NCBI GenBank assembly: GCA_017163975.1
Contig: JAFFSR010000239.1
Coordinates: 6,820,001 to 6,884,000 of the forward strand
Length of the DNA: 64,000 nt
Reading direction: 5' to 3'
Source: Anastatus disparis
Taxonomy: Eukaryota; Arthropoda; Insecta; Hymenoptera; Eupelmidae
Positions 54,001 through 64,000 of this stretch are shown in pieces. A program made the translations under genes and the position numbers. The notes under the pieces were generated by a model. The model saw only the letters and a program-made list of their open reading frames with translations. It was not told the origin of the DNA and ran no database searches. The stretch's first letter is position 1. The number at the start of each line of letters is the position of its first letter.

Positions 54001-55035
54001 AATAATTTTTGCACCTTTGAACATTTCGCATAATAACAATTTATTTCCCAATTGATAAATCATATCAATCAACATTTACAAGATTTCCTGAATAAAAAAA
54101 AACTAATAAAAGGAGCACATCCTTATCTATCTCTATAAAAAAAAAAGAAAAACGACCAGCATATATCCTGAGGAACCACTTAACCATCCAATATATATAC
54201 ATGATATCCCATAATACACAAGCGAACCAGATACCATAGCAGAAAAGAAAGAGGAGAAAAAAAAATGGATAGTCGAGTCTTCTTGAAACTGCTGTTGTTA
54301 CTATAAAGCTAATAAAAAAAGGAAAGTGAGAAGAGGTTACATCCTCTCAATATAAAGTTTTCATTCCTCTCTATCTCTCTTTCTCTGCTTCTCTTATTTT
54401 CTTATATCTTTTATATGTATACTTTTTGGCATAGTATACGTATACAAACACTCAATACATCCGCCCACGTTTTTTCCATTTTTTTTTTCAAAGCATCGCA
54501 TGCATATACACAATAATCTTTATATGTTGTACAGGTGTTAGGAGCTTGCGTGTGGTCTATTTTTTAAAAGCGCATGCGCATACTTTACTTTATTTTTTTT
54601 TATCTTCAACGGGTGGGCCTTATAGTTTTTAGAAGAATCTTATGTATTATGGTTTGGTTGTTCAGTGTTGGGAACTAATCTAAGGTATAGCGCGTGTTTT
54701 GATTTTTTTTTTTCCCTAAAGGTTTGTGTTTAAAGTTGAATAATGATTGATGTGAAAAAGTTTTTTTTTTGTTTGATCGCATGTGATTTATTTAATTAGT
54801 ATAATCGATTTTGTAAACTATATTATTTAACCTTATTTAAGGTTAATGTGGTCAAGTTTCAGATTTTTTTTCTAAGTATTGTGATTGATTTCTTTGAAAT
54901 TTTTCATGAAAAAAGTATTTTAGATTCGACACGTTAAAATGAAGGAGCAAAAAACGATTTTCTATAACCAAAAAATTTAAATTTTATTCTATATTATTAT
55001 ATTCTATATACATATATTATTTTACAATTTTTCTC
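51029..55035. other. AT-rich non-coding stretch
   Basis: No supported exon. A GC-raised patch at 52580-52890 is open in three overlapping frames on both strands but has no clear splice pair. It contains the inverted repeat CATATGTATGTATATACATA near 52661. Confidence 0.45.
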
Positions 55036-55234
55036 CTTTTTTTATTTAACGTCGCTGTATTTATACTATCATTGCGATGCTAATTAGCGACAGAGGTCTG
55101 TCTGCAGTGTGTTTATAAACAAAGCACATATAATGTACAGTGGTGCTTGTATCATTCGGCCGAGAGTGGGATTCGAACTCGGGACCTCGAGATTATAAAT
55201 CCATCACTCTACCGACTGAGCCACTGACAATCTC
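55036..55234 (-). repeat. tRNA-derived SINE, full-length copy G
   Basis: On the minus strand it starts GAGATTGTCAGTGGCTCAGT and has GAGTTCGAATCCCACTCTCG (B box). The 3' region and TAAATAAAAAAAGGAG tail are intact. Confidence 0.93.
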
Positions 55235-56377
55235 TACAATACAATTATAAAATTTGAAATTTCTAAATAAACACATAATATTTTATATTAACAGGAGCAA
55301 AGTTTTTGTTAGAAATGTTTGTAAAATGTTTAAATTAAGATAAAATAAAACATTTAATCTACTAATATTACAAGAGTGAATTTATTCAATAGAATGATAT
55401 TTCTTTAACATTAAAATTTACCTCAAAATTTCCACTAACGTTTGAAGCATAAGTTCACAAAATTTTAAAATTAATGAAAGTTGTCTTAATATTTAATAAA
55501 TAAAAAAACAACGGCTCATTATGTGTATGTTAAATGCCGACAAGTTTGTACGTATTAAAATCCATTTTTTTTATTTTTTTCAACATAATTTAAAAAATAA
55601 TATCAGTAGCAACGACGTTAATTTTTATTGCATTTTAAATTTAAACTGAAAATTTTATATTATTAAAGCCTTTTGGGCATTTTTCTTTAAAAAAAAAAAA
55701 AAAATATGAACTTTATGACTGAAGAATATGGGTCACTTTTAGGGAACACTTTGTATACAGAAACGTACGACTGACGATTATAAAATGACGTAAAAATAAT
55801 AATTAAAATTCTTTTCATGATTTATAATAATTTAAAATATTTGAAAAAAAACGTCGTATGATAAAATTTATTAATTTTTACATAAAAAATTATTAATCAG
55901 ATAAAATTTTTAGATATAAAATTATGTAAAATAATCAAAGAATACATTTACGGTTATACAAAACGAAACATTACACATATATACCACTCATAAAACAAAT
56001 TTAATTAATTCCAGTCGTATGAACGATCGAAGAAAAAAAAATAATAAAATAAAGAAAGAAACGATGGGTATCACCGTGCATAAGCACTTGCGTATATGTA
56101 CGTTCGGATAATTCGAACTTTTGCAATTGGCATAAAATAATCCGTTAAAAAGAAAGCCATCCATAAAAAACATTTTGACTCCTTTTTTTTCTTCTCTGGA
56201 TATACCACGTTAACGGTTAACTCCAAGATCGCAGTTATTACACCTTCCTATATATCCGATATCTTTCTTTTTCCTTGTATTTTTTTTTTCTTATTCTTCA
56301 TCTCACTCTCTTTCCTAAGGGCGTGAATCATTTCGGTATTAAATGCCATAATTAAGTCTTCATGTGTGTGCTTGAAA

Positions 56378-56400
56378 TGAGAGAGAGAGAGAGAAAGAAA
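56378..56400. repeat. (GA)n microsatellite
   Basis: A run of GA units interrupted near its 3' end (GAGAGAGAGAGAGAGAAAGA). Confidence 0.85.
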
Positions 56401-56496
56401 AGGTGCGAAGAACCCCATACATCTCTTACGAGTAAAATAAAAAAAAAGGAAAAAAAAATTGAACCTGAGTACTATGGTTTGTCCGAAAAAAAGTGA

Positions 56497-56523
56497 TTTA
56501 AAGGATCGCGCGGGATCCTTAAA
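56497..56523. repeat. Short GC-cored inverted repeat
   Basis: TTTAAAGGATC, then GCGCG, then GGATCCTTAAA. The arms pair over about ten bases with a single extra A. Confidence 0.7.
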
Positions 56524-59500
56524 GATATGTCAGTATGTTCGATATAAGCCTCCATTGATATTACATGATCATAATTCACGTAGAATATAACATTAAAACA
56601 GAGAAAAAAGAAAGAAAGAAGAAGAAGAAAACAAAAAGGGAAAAAGAATTAATGGAATGTGTTACAGGTAAAAGGACAAGTGTTAAAGAAATGTAAGTTG
56701 GTATATATTCATATTTGTCTTTTTTTAAAATTTTTTTAATAATAAGAAACCAATGGAGATGTTGGGAATTTTAATATTTGTTATATATAAACGTGTATAC
56801 AGGAAGTGACTGGTTAAGGTAGATGTTTAATGCGAAATAAGTTTCGCCTCTTTGTAATTTTATGACATGCTCAATGTATGTATTTGAACCTTTGTATATG
56901 TGTATATGCCGGTAGTAATGCATTTATGTGTTCCTTATTTCAAATATGTGTGTCGAGTAATGGACGATTCGAAGCGAAAGAAAAAAAAAAGTAATGCTAC
57001 TTGAAATTATTACTTTAATCAATGAGCATATACTGTGTTATATCTGTTATATTTTAAAATTATTGCGCAAAATATGTTGAGCAATATTTCAAGCAGATTA
57101 ATAATTTCTTTTTTTCAAATTGATCTCGTTTTTTTTACTTATTTTATGATAATTTTTTATCACACATATTGGTTTGAAATTTAATTTAAGAAATAAAAAA
57201 GAATGGCTTTATTTTCATAAATGACTACTCGAGTGCAAACTAATTACAGTAGTAATTTTTTAAATCTATTTGTTATGGACTATTTATCAATGATTATATT
57301 TTTCTTGTTTTTAATATCATAACAATTTTTAACTAACTAAAAATAATTTCCTTTAGTATCATCTTAGCTTATAAATTTATTTTTATTTAAATAAAAATAT
57401 TTTGTTTAACAGTTACAAATAATTATATTATCAAAAAGATAATTGACAAATCATCTTAAATAAATTATATAATACCTAAAAAATTCCTAATGTATAAAAA
57501 AACAATAAAAACCAAAGCGTAAACCAATAGAAAAAGGAAAAGAAAAAAAAAGATCCAACCAACCACATGTAAATCACAAGTGTCCTCAAACAGTTAATTA
57601 GTCAAATCTTGTTCTTTACCATATAGCCGCTAACCTCTTTTAAAGATTGATCTTCCTCGTAGTCGGCGCCTCTCTTGGCGGAAACATGGAAAGCTTTAAA
57701 TTTTAACGTTGCTTTTAAACGTACATACACACATACATACCCTTCTAATGTCTCACGCCTTCTACAACTTATCCGTGTCCCATCGTCTTCCAATTTCCGT
57801 CTTTCTTATATATATAAAACCTTCTCTCTGTTTCTCTCTCCTAAGCCTTTTTACCTTAACCCTGTCTTTCTCGATTATACTTGCAAATCCTTTCGTTTTC
57901 CAAGCCACCACAACCCACTATGCATGTGTATGTGTGTATATATCCTTCTTCTCTTTTACCTTAAAGCATTTTTCCGGAATGCCAACGAAGCGCGCAATGC
58001 TTCTGCTTGCGCACATATACGTATGTATATACATATACACAGAGAGAGCAGAGGAAAAACGACTCTTCTTCTTATATATACTCATAGTATATACGGTTGA
58101 GAGTTAAAAAAAGAAAGAAAAAAAAATAGAAAGAAATAAAGCGTATCGTCTCCTTTGATCTTGGAAAGTGTATAAAGAAGCTGCTATGGGATAAAGAGTG
58201 CGAATGACCCGTACGCAGTCGTAAACTCTTTAAAAATCCTTTAAATCTTTAGGGTAGTAAGTGTTTAGGACTTTTGCGTTATTGAAAATTATTAAAAATT
58301 ATTACTTGATTCAAACGTATAATTACTTTTGATTCTTTTTTTTTTATAATATATTTAATGTATCTTATCATTGTGAGATCGAATAAAAAGTTGATTGTAT
58401 TCAATTCAAACTGGATCTTAACGTTTCAAAGTTTTTATATTTTATATGTTACAGTTTTGTGTATAAATATGAAGTAACCTTATACATTTATAAGGGATTC
58501 TATATAGTTTTTTTTTTAATGTTAAGTACGTACGAAATGCTTATGTGAGAAACCTTGAACGTTAACTTACCGTTACGTTATCCTGATGTAAGAAATGGTG
58601 TATTATTTCCTTATTACATATTTATTCTTCATATGTGTACATATGTGACTATAAGGTATATTATCGTGCGTTGCATGCGAAAAAAAAAATCTGAAGAAAA
58701 AATAATAATAAATAAATTTTATTGTATATTTATTTACATTTCTCCGTGTTTAAAAAGAATTAATTAAATGCCTCGGTGTAATTACTTGAACCGTTACGTT
58801 TATTTATACAAAATAAAAAAAAAAACTTCTTTGAATCCAAAAATAGAATTTGCTAACCATAAATTAAAATTTTTTTTTCTAATTTATAATTAGTCTCTAA
58901 CTTCAATTATTCCATTTGTGCTTATGAAATGAAAATTCTTGCTTTTTCAAAAAAAAATTATCATCACTTACAAACTTCCATATTTACACTTTGTACTCAT
59001 AATTTCTGCAACTTATAAGCCTTGTCTCTCGCACTAGAGTTAAATTATAAATTTCTCCAACTATTGTACATAAAACCGACGACGACATACTCTTTATCTT
59101 ATCCGATTCAAACTTAACTTAAATTTTATCATTTTTTGACTTGTAAAAATTTATCTCTCGTGTATGCATGACAAATAGAGCTTTTTTGCATTGCCAAATT
59201 AAGGAAATATCATATTCATTTTGACTTTTAGCTTGCATGTGTCACCGGTTACAGACATATACAAAAGACACTTGCTCTTTTGACTCTAATAATCATTTCA
59301 TTATAAACTTTTGTTCCCTTTTTTCCTTCATTTACGTTAAAACTCGTAAAAATATGCGAATGCGAAGGCGTTTTATGCAGCATTGCGTTCCTGATGAAAA
59401 ACCCTGTGGCTTAAGTGATGGTTTTCATGGTTAAAATGTATGATAATTGTAAATAATACGTAAAAATGAAAATAAGGTTTTAAAACGTATGTTTATATTC

Positions 59501-62500
59501 ATTGAGTTTTCTGTAAATCAGTGGGTCATTTGAGTGTGAGTAAAACTCTTTATACATTCAAATGGACTTAAAAACTATAAAAAATTAAATGCGTTATAAA
59601 ATTCAATTTTATTCGAAAAATATTTTAAAATTCTGTAAACATTTTCTAGTTTTTATGTATCTTTTTAAATTTACCTTTTCAAATTAGTACCCGCAATTTA
59701 TTACATATTTAGTAGAAAATTAAAAATAAATACGAAACATTCTGTTTGCATTCGATCGTATACCAAGATTAAATTCAACTATTCTACATTGTATTAACAG
59801 CACTATAAATTTTTATTTAAAACCTTAAACAAAACCAAAAGAATAAACATTACATTGTTCTTAAGAAACTTTTTAACACTGAAAAATTCCATATCCTTGA
59901 ACCTTACAAAATTCCACTATAATAGTACAAAACAGTACAAAGAAGTCACCTAATTTTCATAAATTTTGCAAACACACAAAAACACCGTGGAATCTTTGAC
60001 TTTATAGCTATTGACCCGAAGATCAAAAAACACCGTTTTCAACAAATTTTAAAATGCAAGCGAACGAATCGAGTACCCCACCCTTTCTACATCCATAAAT
60101 TAATTCGTTCTTTAGTATAACATTACTATACTACTTTTTCTCACTATAAATTACCGAAAAAGAAAAAGTCCGTGATAAGTACATTACATTACAATATATA
60201 CATCTCGCTGTACACGTTATACAAAGTCTTTTCTTACCTTTTTTTTTAATATAAACTACAATTGCCGACACACACACTCGGCTCGTTAAAATTAGACCGG
60301 ATAATCTTGTACATACGTACAACTCATGTTTAAAAAAGAAAAAAAAGAGAGAAATGAGAAAAATAAATAAAAAGTTGAACCCTTGAGTTCTTATGGAATT
60401 TACTGGCAGAGATAAGGAAAAAAATAAGAAGTTAAGAAAAAAAAAATATGTATACAGAGTTCCGTCTTCCACGAAAGTGGTACGAGTGGTACTTTTTTGT
60501 ATACACTTGATAAAAGGTATATTCACGCGTGTGAAAATGGTGTCTTTAGTTTAATGTATATGAGGTGAAGATAATTGTTACTCCACTTGCCTGGACAATT
60601 TCATTAGTGAGAAAAATACATACTTGTACTATATGGGATACAGTGAGCTGGAAAAAGTGAATTTTTGGAAGTAAGAGTTCATTTTTTTTTTAATAAAGAT
60701 TGTTTGTAGAAATGTAAATTCGTAAGAGTTTTGAGAAACTTTAAAGAACAGTAATGAAGTTTAATTAAGATATCAGAATACGAGCTGTTGGAATATGATT
60801 TTTTCAAAATTGACTTTTTCATGTCTTAATTTAGCCGTTTAAGAGAAAGAATTCGCTTTAAATTTTACTCTTTTTGAAACTTTACTGATTTTTTTCAATC
60901 ATTTAGCAAACAAAAATATTTTAAAAGTTTGATATAACATTTTTTTTATCACCAAATGCTTTTAAGCTACATAAAATAATCAAAATCATTTTTACGTTAC
61001 CTCACTAAAAATTTGTTCTTTCCACACGTAAAATCATAATTTTCAAACCGGAACTTGCTTTCATATACCATCCGTTTCTCAATATTTTTGTTTATCTTTC
61101 ATTCTTACATTAAAAGAAATGGAAAGTCAAAAATTTTTCACGTTATTAATGAGTACATTAAGAAGTTTATCATTAAAAAATATAATACCTTTATAATAAA
61201 TGTAAAATTCTTTTCTTTGGTCATTCGTTACATCAGAGTATCAATCAATTTGTCTTAGACGGCTTTGTCGAGCTACCGTTTAATGCATCGTTTAGTAAAA
61301 GTGACAAAAAAACATTTATAATCGCTATCTGTTCCTTATAAGTCGTCGCCAACAACTTATGTATTCTTTTAAATTTCTAAAAATAAAAAATTTCCTTGTC
61401 AATTTCTTCAGATAGTATGTAAATAAAAAATCATTACTAATACATGGACACTTTATGGTTCAGTCAAAGTTTAATTTCTTCAATTGAAAATAATTGAATT
61501 TTAATTTAAGATATTTTATAAGGACTATTATATTATTTTTCAAATTTATATTGGGTAACAAATAAAATAGTTGTATTTTTTTCAAAAATATATATATTTA
61601 AGTTATTTTTTTTAATTATTAACTTCCGGATTGCACACAATTTGAGAACTTAATAAAAAATGTATTGTTAAAATGTGCCCTTTATTAAAATCAACATGAC
61701 ACTTCTACGTTGATAGTTGCTACAAAGTTATCAGTTATTTTTTAATTAAACATTTTATACATAAGAAAAAAGTGTTTGAAAGGCTGCATATCACTTGTAA
61801 CAATTTGACTTAATTACCATTTTAAATTGAATTAAAATTAAAAAGAACAGTAATTTAGAAAAAAAAAATACCGAACAAAAAAATTTAATTTGTATAAAAG
61901 TAAAAATGTTCATTCTAACATTCGAATTCCTTCTCAATTTCCACTTCATTTCACTCTACAAACCAAACTTTGCAAAAAAAAAATAGTCAAACAAATCACT
62001 TGACAAATATTTGCCTAGTCTCCTACACCGGATACATAAATGCATATATAATTTTCCTCCTTCTTCTCTCATATATACTGCATATATATAAGTACCCAGC
62101 AGTGCAAAGGCAGTGGCGGTCGCTTTACTTTTTCCAAGTCCTCTGCATATATACGCCTGTATTTAAACATGATCGCCTACAAGCTTTTGCTTTTAAGCGT
62201 AGGTTTTCTGTTCTTTTTTAAGCCGTATACATACGTGTGTATAGGTATGTGTTTGTGTGGCGTATATAGGACCAATTAGACAACAGTCAATTCCCACGAA
62301 AGTTAAATCTAAATGTTTTCTTATTATAAGGTCCTGAACTTTCGGTAGCACGTTATACGTTATACGCTTGCCATATCCAAATGTCTTTTCTATTATATGA
62401 ATAATGTTAGAAAAATTATTTCTTTATGCATATTTTATACGCGTGTGTATTTTAATTCCGGGTTTTTAAAGTATTAGGTAATACTGCCAGTGATTATTAG

Positions 62501-62670
62501 GGATATGGAATTTCTATATGCTTTTCGAGAGACAATGCGTATATGAGCAAGAGATTCGTGGGTTTCGATGAAAAATTATTGTTTCGACAATGAAAGATAG
62601 TAAAATGATTTTTATATAACCATAGGTATTCTTTAAAGAATGCTATTTGTAATATCATTAAGTTATTTTT

Positions 62671-62884
62671 GAGGTCGTCAGTGGCTCATTCGGTAGAACG
62701 ATGGATTCATAATCTCGAGGACTCGAGTTCGAATCCCGCTCTTGGCGGCCGATTGATACAAACACCACTGTATACTTTACATGTGCTTTGTTCACAAACA
62801 CACTGACGATCTCCGCTGCTAATTAGAATCACAATGATAGCATAAATACAGCGACTTTAAATAAAATAAAAAATTAAATAAAAT
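62671..62884 (+). repeat. tRNA-derived SINE, full-length copy H
   Basis: The head GAGGTCGTCAGTGGCTCATT (A box) is followed by GAGTTCGAATCCCGCTCTTG (B box), TGATACAAACACCACTGTAT, TTTACATGTGCTTTGTTCAC, CACACTGACGATCTCCG and CATAAATACAGCGACTTTAA, then an AAATAAAATAAA-type tail. It is the only full-length copy on the plus strand and serves as reference for the family. Confidence 0.95.
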
Positions 62885-64000
62885 TGAAATTTGTTTATTG
62901 TGTTGACCTTTTTTTTTCTTCAAATGAAATATTTTATTAATTTTAAGTTCAATTCAAAACAATTTATTCAGATTATTTAATATTTAGAAAAATAAAGTCC
63001 ATTAAAAAAATCATCTTTATGGGTCAAAACATATTCTTTAAAACAAATATAAATTCCAATGATAAAAATAATAAAATTTAGCAAAATTTATAAATTATAG
63101 TATCAAATCATTCGTATAAACACTATTATTAAAAGTAAGCTCATCCCATTTATTAGCCACTCATTAATACAAAAGCAAGCCACAGTGTATCATATATGTG
63201 TATGTGTGTTTGGACATAACCTAAAATTATAAAGCATCAAAGTGTAATACCGATCCATCTTTAAAAAAAAAACTTTAAAATAACGGCCTGTCTTATAGTC
63301 TCTCTTTTTCTTTATCCCTAACAATTAAGACATTCAATTATACGATCGCGTTTATATACACACGTACGCGCATATAACGAAAAACTTACACACATAAATT
63401 TCATCGTTTAAAAAGAAAACGCATAAACAATAATAATAAAAGAAGAAGAAAAAAGGAAGCTTAAATCAAAAGATATCATTCGGCTTCTATAAAGAAAAAT
63501 CTTGTCCTGAAAACATATCGTCAATAAAAAAAAAAGAAGAAGTTCAATATGCCAATGAATTGCTTTATCGTATGTGATATCCACTTTGATTTTCTCCTTG
63601 TTTTTCTTTATTTTAATTTTTATTTTATTTTTTTTTTTTTTGAGTCGCAATAAACAAACCGTGAATCTTTATTACAGCAATAACTATAATCTCCTAGTTA
63701 AAAAAAATAGACGTAAAAGAAGAAGAAGAAACCTTTAACATTTCTTTTCTATATATCCGTTGAAGGTATATATACGCTTCTAGAGCCTATGCGCCCACGC
63801 GAAAAACGTAAAGCGCATAACCAACAAGCACGAGTGTGTGTGTATGTGTGTACATATATCTGGTTGGAATGAGTTTAGAAAAAGAGGATGAAACATGTTG
63901 TTAAAACTTGAAAGGAGAAGAACGAGGTGGAAAAAGGAGAGAGTGAAATAAGAATCTTTACGGATGATCTCGTTTTCATTTCTTCTTTCTTCCTCTTTTT
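62885..64000. other. AT-rich non-coding end of window
   Basis: No exon, RNA gene or complex repeat is recognised. A GC-raised, GA-rich patch with GTGTGTGTATGTGTG lies at 63740-63960. Confidence 0.5.

Larger units (their letters stand above)
55235..62670. other. AT-rich non-coding stretch between SINE copies G and H
   Basis: No supported exon. Overlapping ORFs of 141 and 132 codons at 57675-58107 lie in a pyrimidine-rich, stop-poor patch and look like a composition effect. A 131-codon minus ORF at 60131-60526 is largely Phe/Lys-rich low complexity. A GA microsatellite and a GGATC inverted repeat are listed separately. Confidence 0.5.

Noticed and set aside
54536..54568. Possible terminal exon VLGACVWSIF-stop after TTGTACAG
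   Set aside because: Phase would fit, but it is only ten codons, has no clear poly(A) signal context and would end the protein without a catalytic domain.
57675..58107. Two overlapping plus-strand ORFs of 141 and 132 codons
   Set aside because: Both are open because the patch is C/T-rich and poor in TA-starting stop codons; neither shows a domain and they overlap in different frames.
60131..60526. 131-codon minus-strand ORF
   Set aside because: Dominated by Phe and Lys runs from poly-A/T tracts; no motif or splice context.
62100..62195. Open frame after TACCCAG (QCKGSGGRFTFSKSS...)
   Set aside because: Weak acceptor, poor donor (GTAG|GTTTTC) and competing open frame; not distinguishable from chance.

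Overview
This window is eukaryotic, very AT-rich DNA made almost entirely of introns or intergenic sequence. Short, CpG-containing, GC-balanced coding exons sit between long stretches of A/T runs, TA/GA microsatellites and pyrimidine tracts. Spliceosomal signals, a eukaryotic-type tRNA-Gly(GCC) with an oligo-T terminator, and a dispersed tRNA-derived SINE family point to an arthropod. An insect, perhaps a hymenopteran, fits best by general look; no diagnostic gene proves this.

Left part (1-11,722). Four + strand exons, at 663-749, 2650-2739, 10142-10359 and 11584-11722, have proper acceptors and donors and join in one continuous frame (phases 0-0, 0-0, 0-2, 2-0). They encode 151 residues from the middle of a larger protein. 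The first two exons resemble the end of a Sec14/CRAL-TRIO-like domain (inference). The last two encode a charged, helix-rich, spectrin-repeat-like segment. Sec14 followed by spectrin repeats is the N-terminal layout of Dbl/Trio/puratrophin-type Rho GEFs, so that is the best guess. The start codon and the catalytic DH-PH part are not seen. The second intron holds a tRNA-Gly gene and a deleted SINE.

Right part (11,723-64,000). No exon is certain here. The best candidate is an 84-base GC-rich block at 50945-51028 with splice sites and a 0-0 phase, which would follow a ~39 kb intron. The block also carries a 40-codon ORF on the opposite strand. Otherwise the region holds seven more SINE copies, one long imperfect hairpin at 17787-17880 (pre-miRNA-like or a foldback element), a 47-bp tandem duplication, microsatellites, and islands of raised GC that may be regulatory.

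The SINE family (nine copies, six on the minus strand) has a tRNA-like head with A and B boxes, a conserved 3' region, and two pairs of internal complementary segments. It is the most coherent structure in the window. No CRISPR array, operon, rRNA, viral gene or autonomous transposase gene was recognised.
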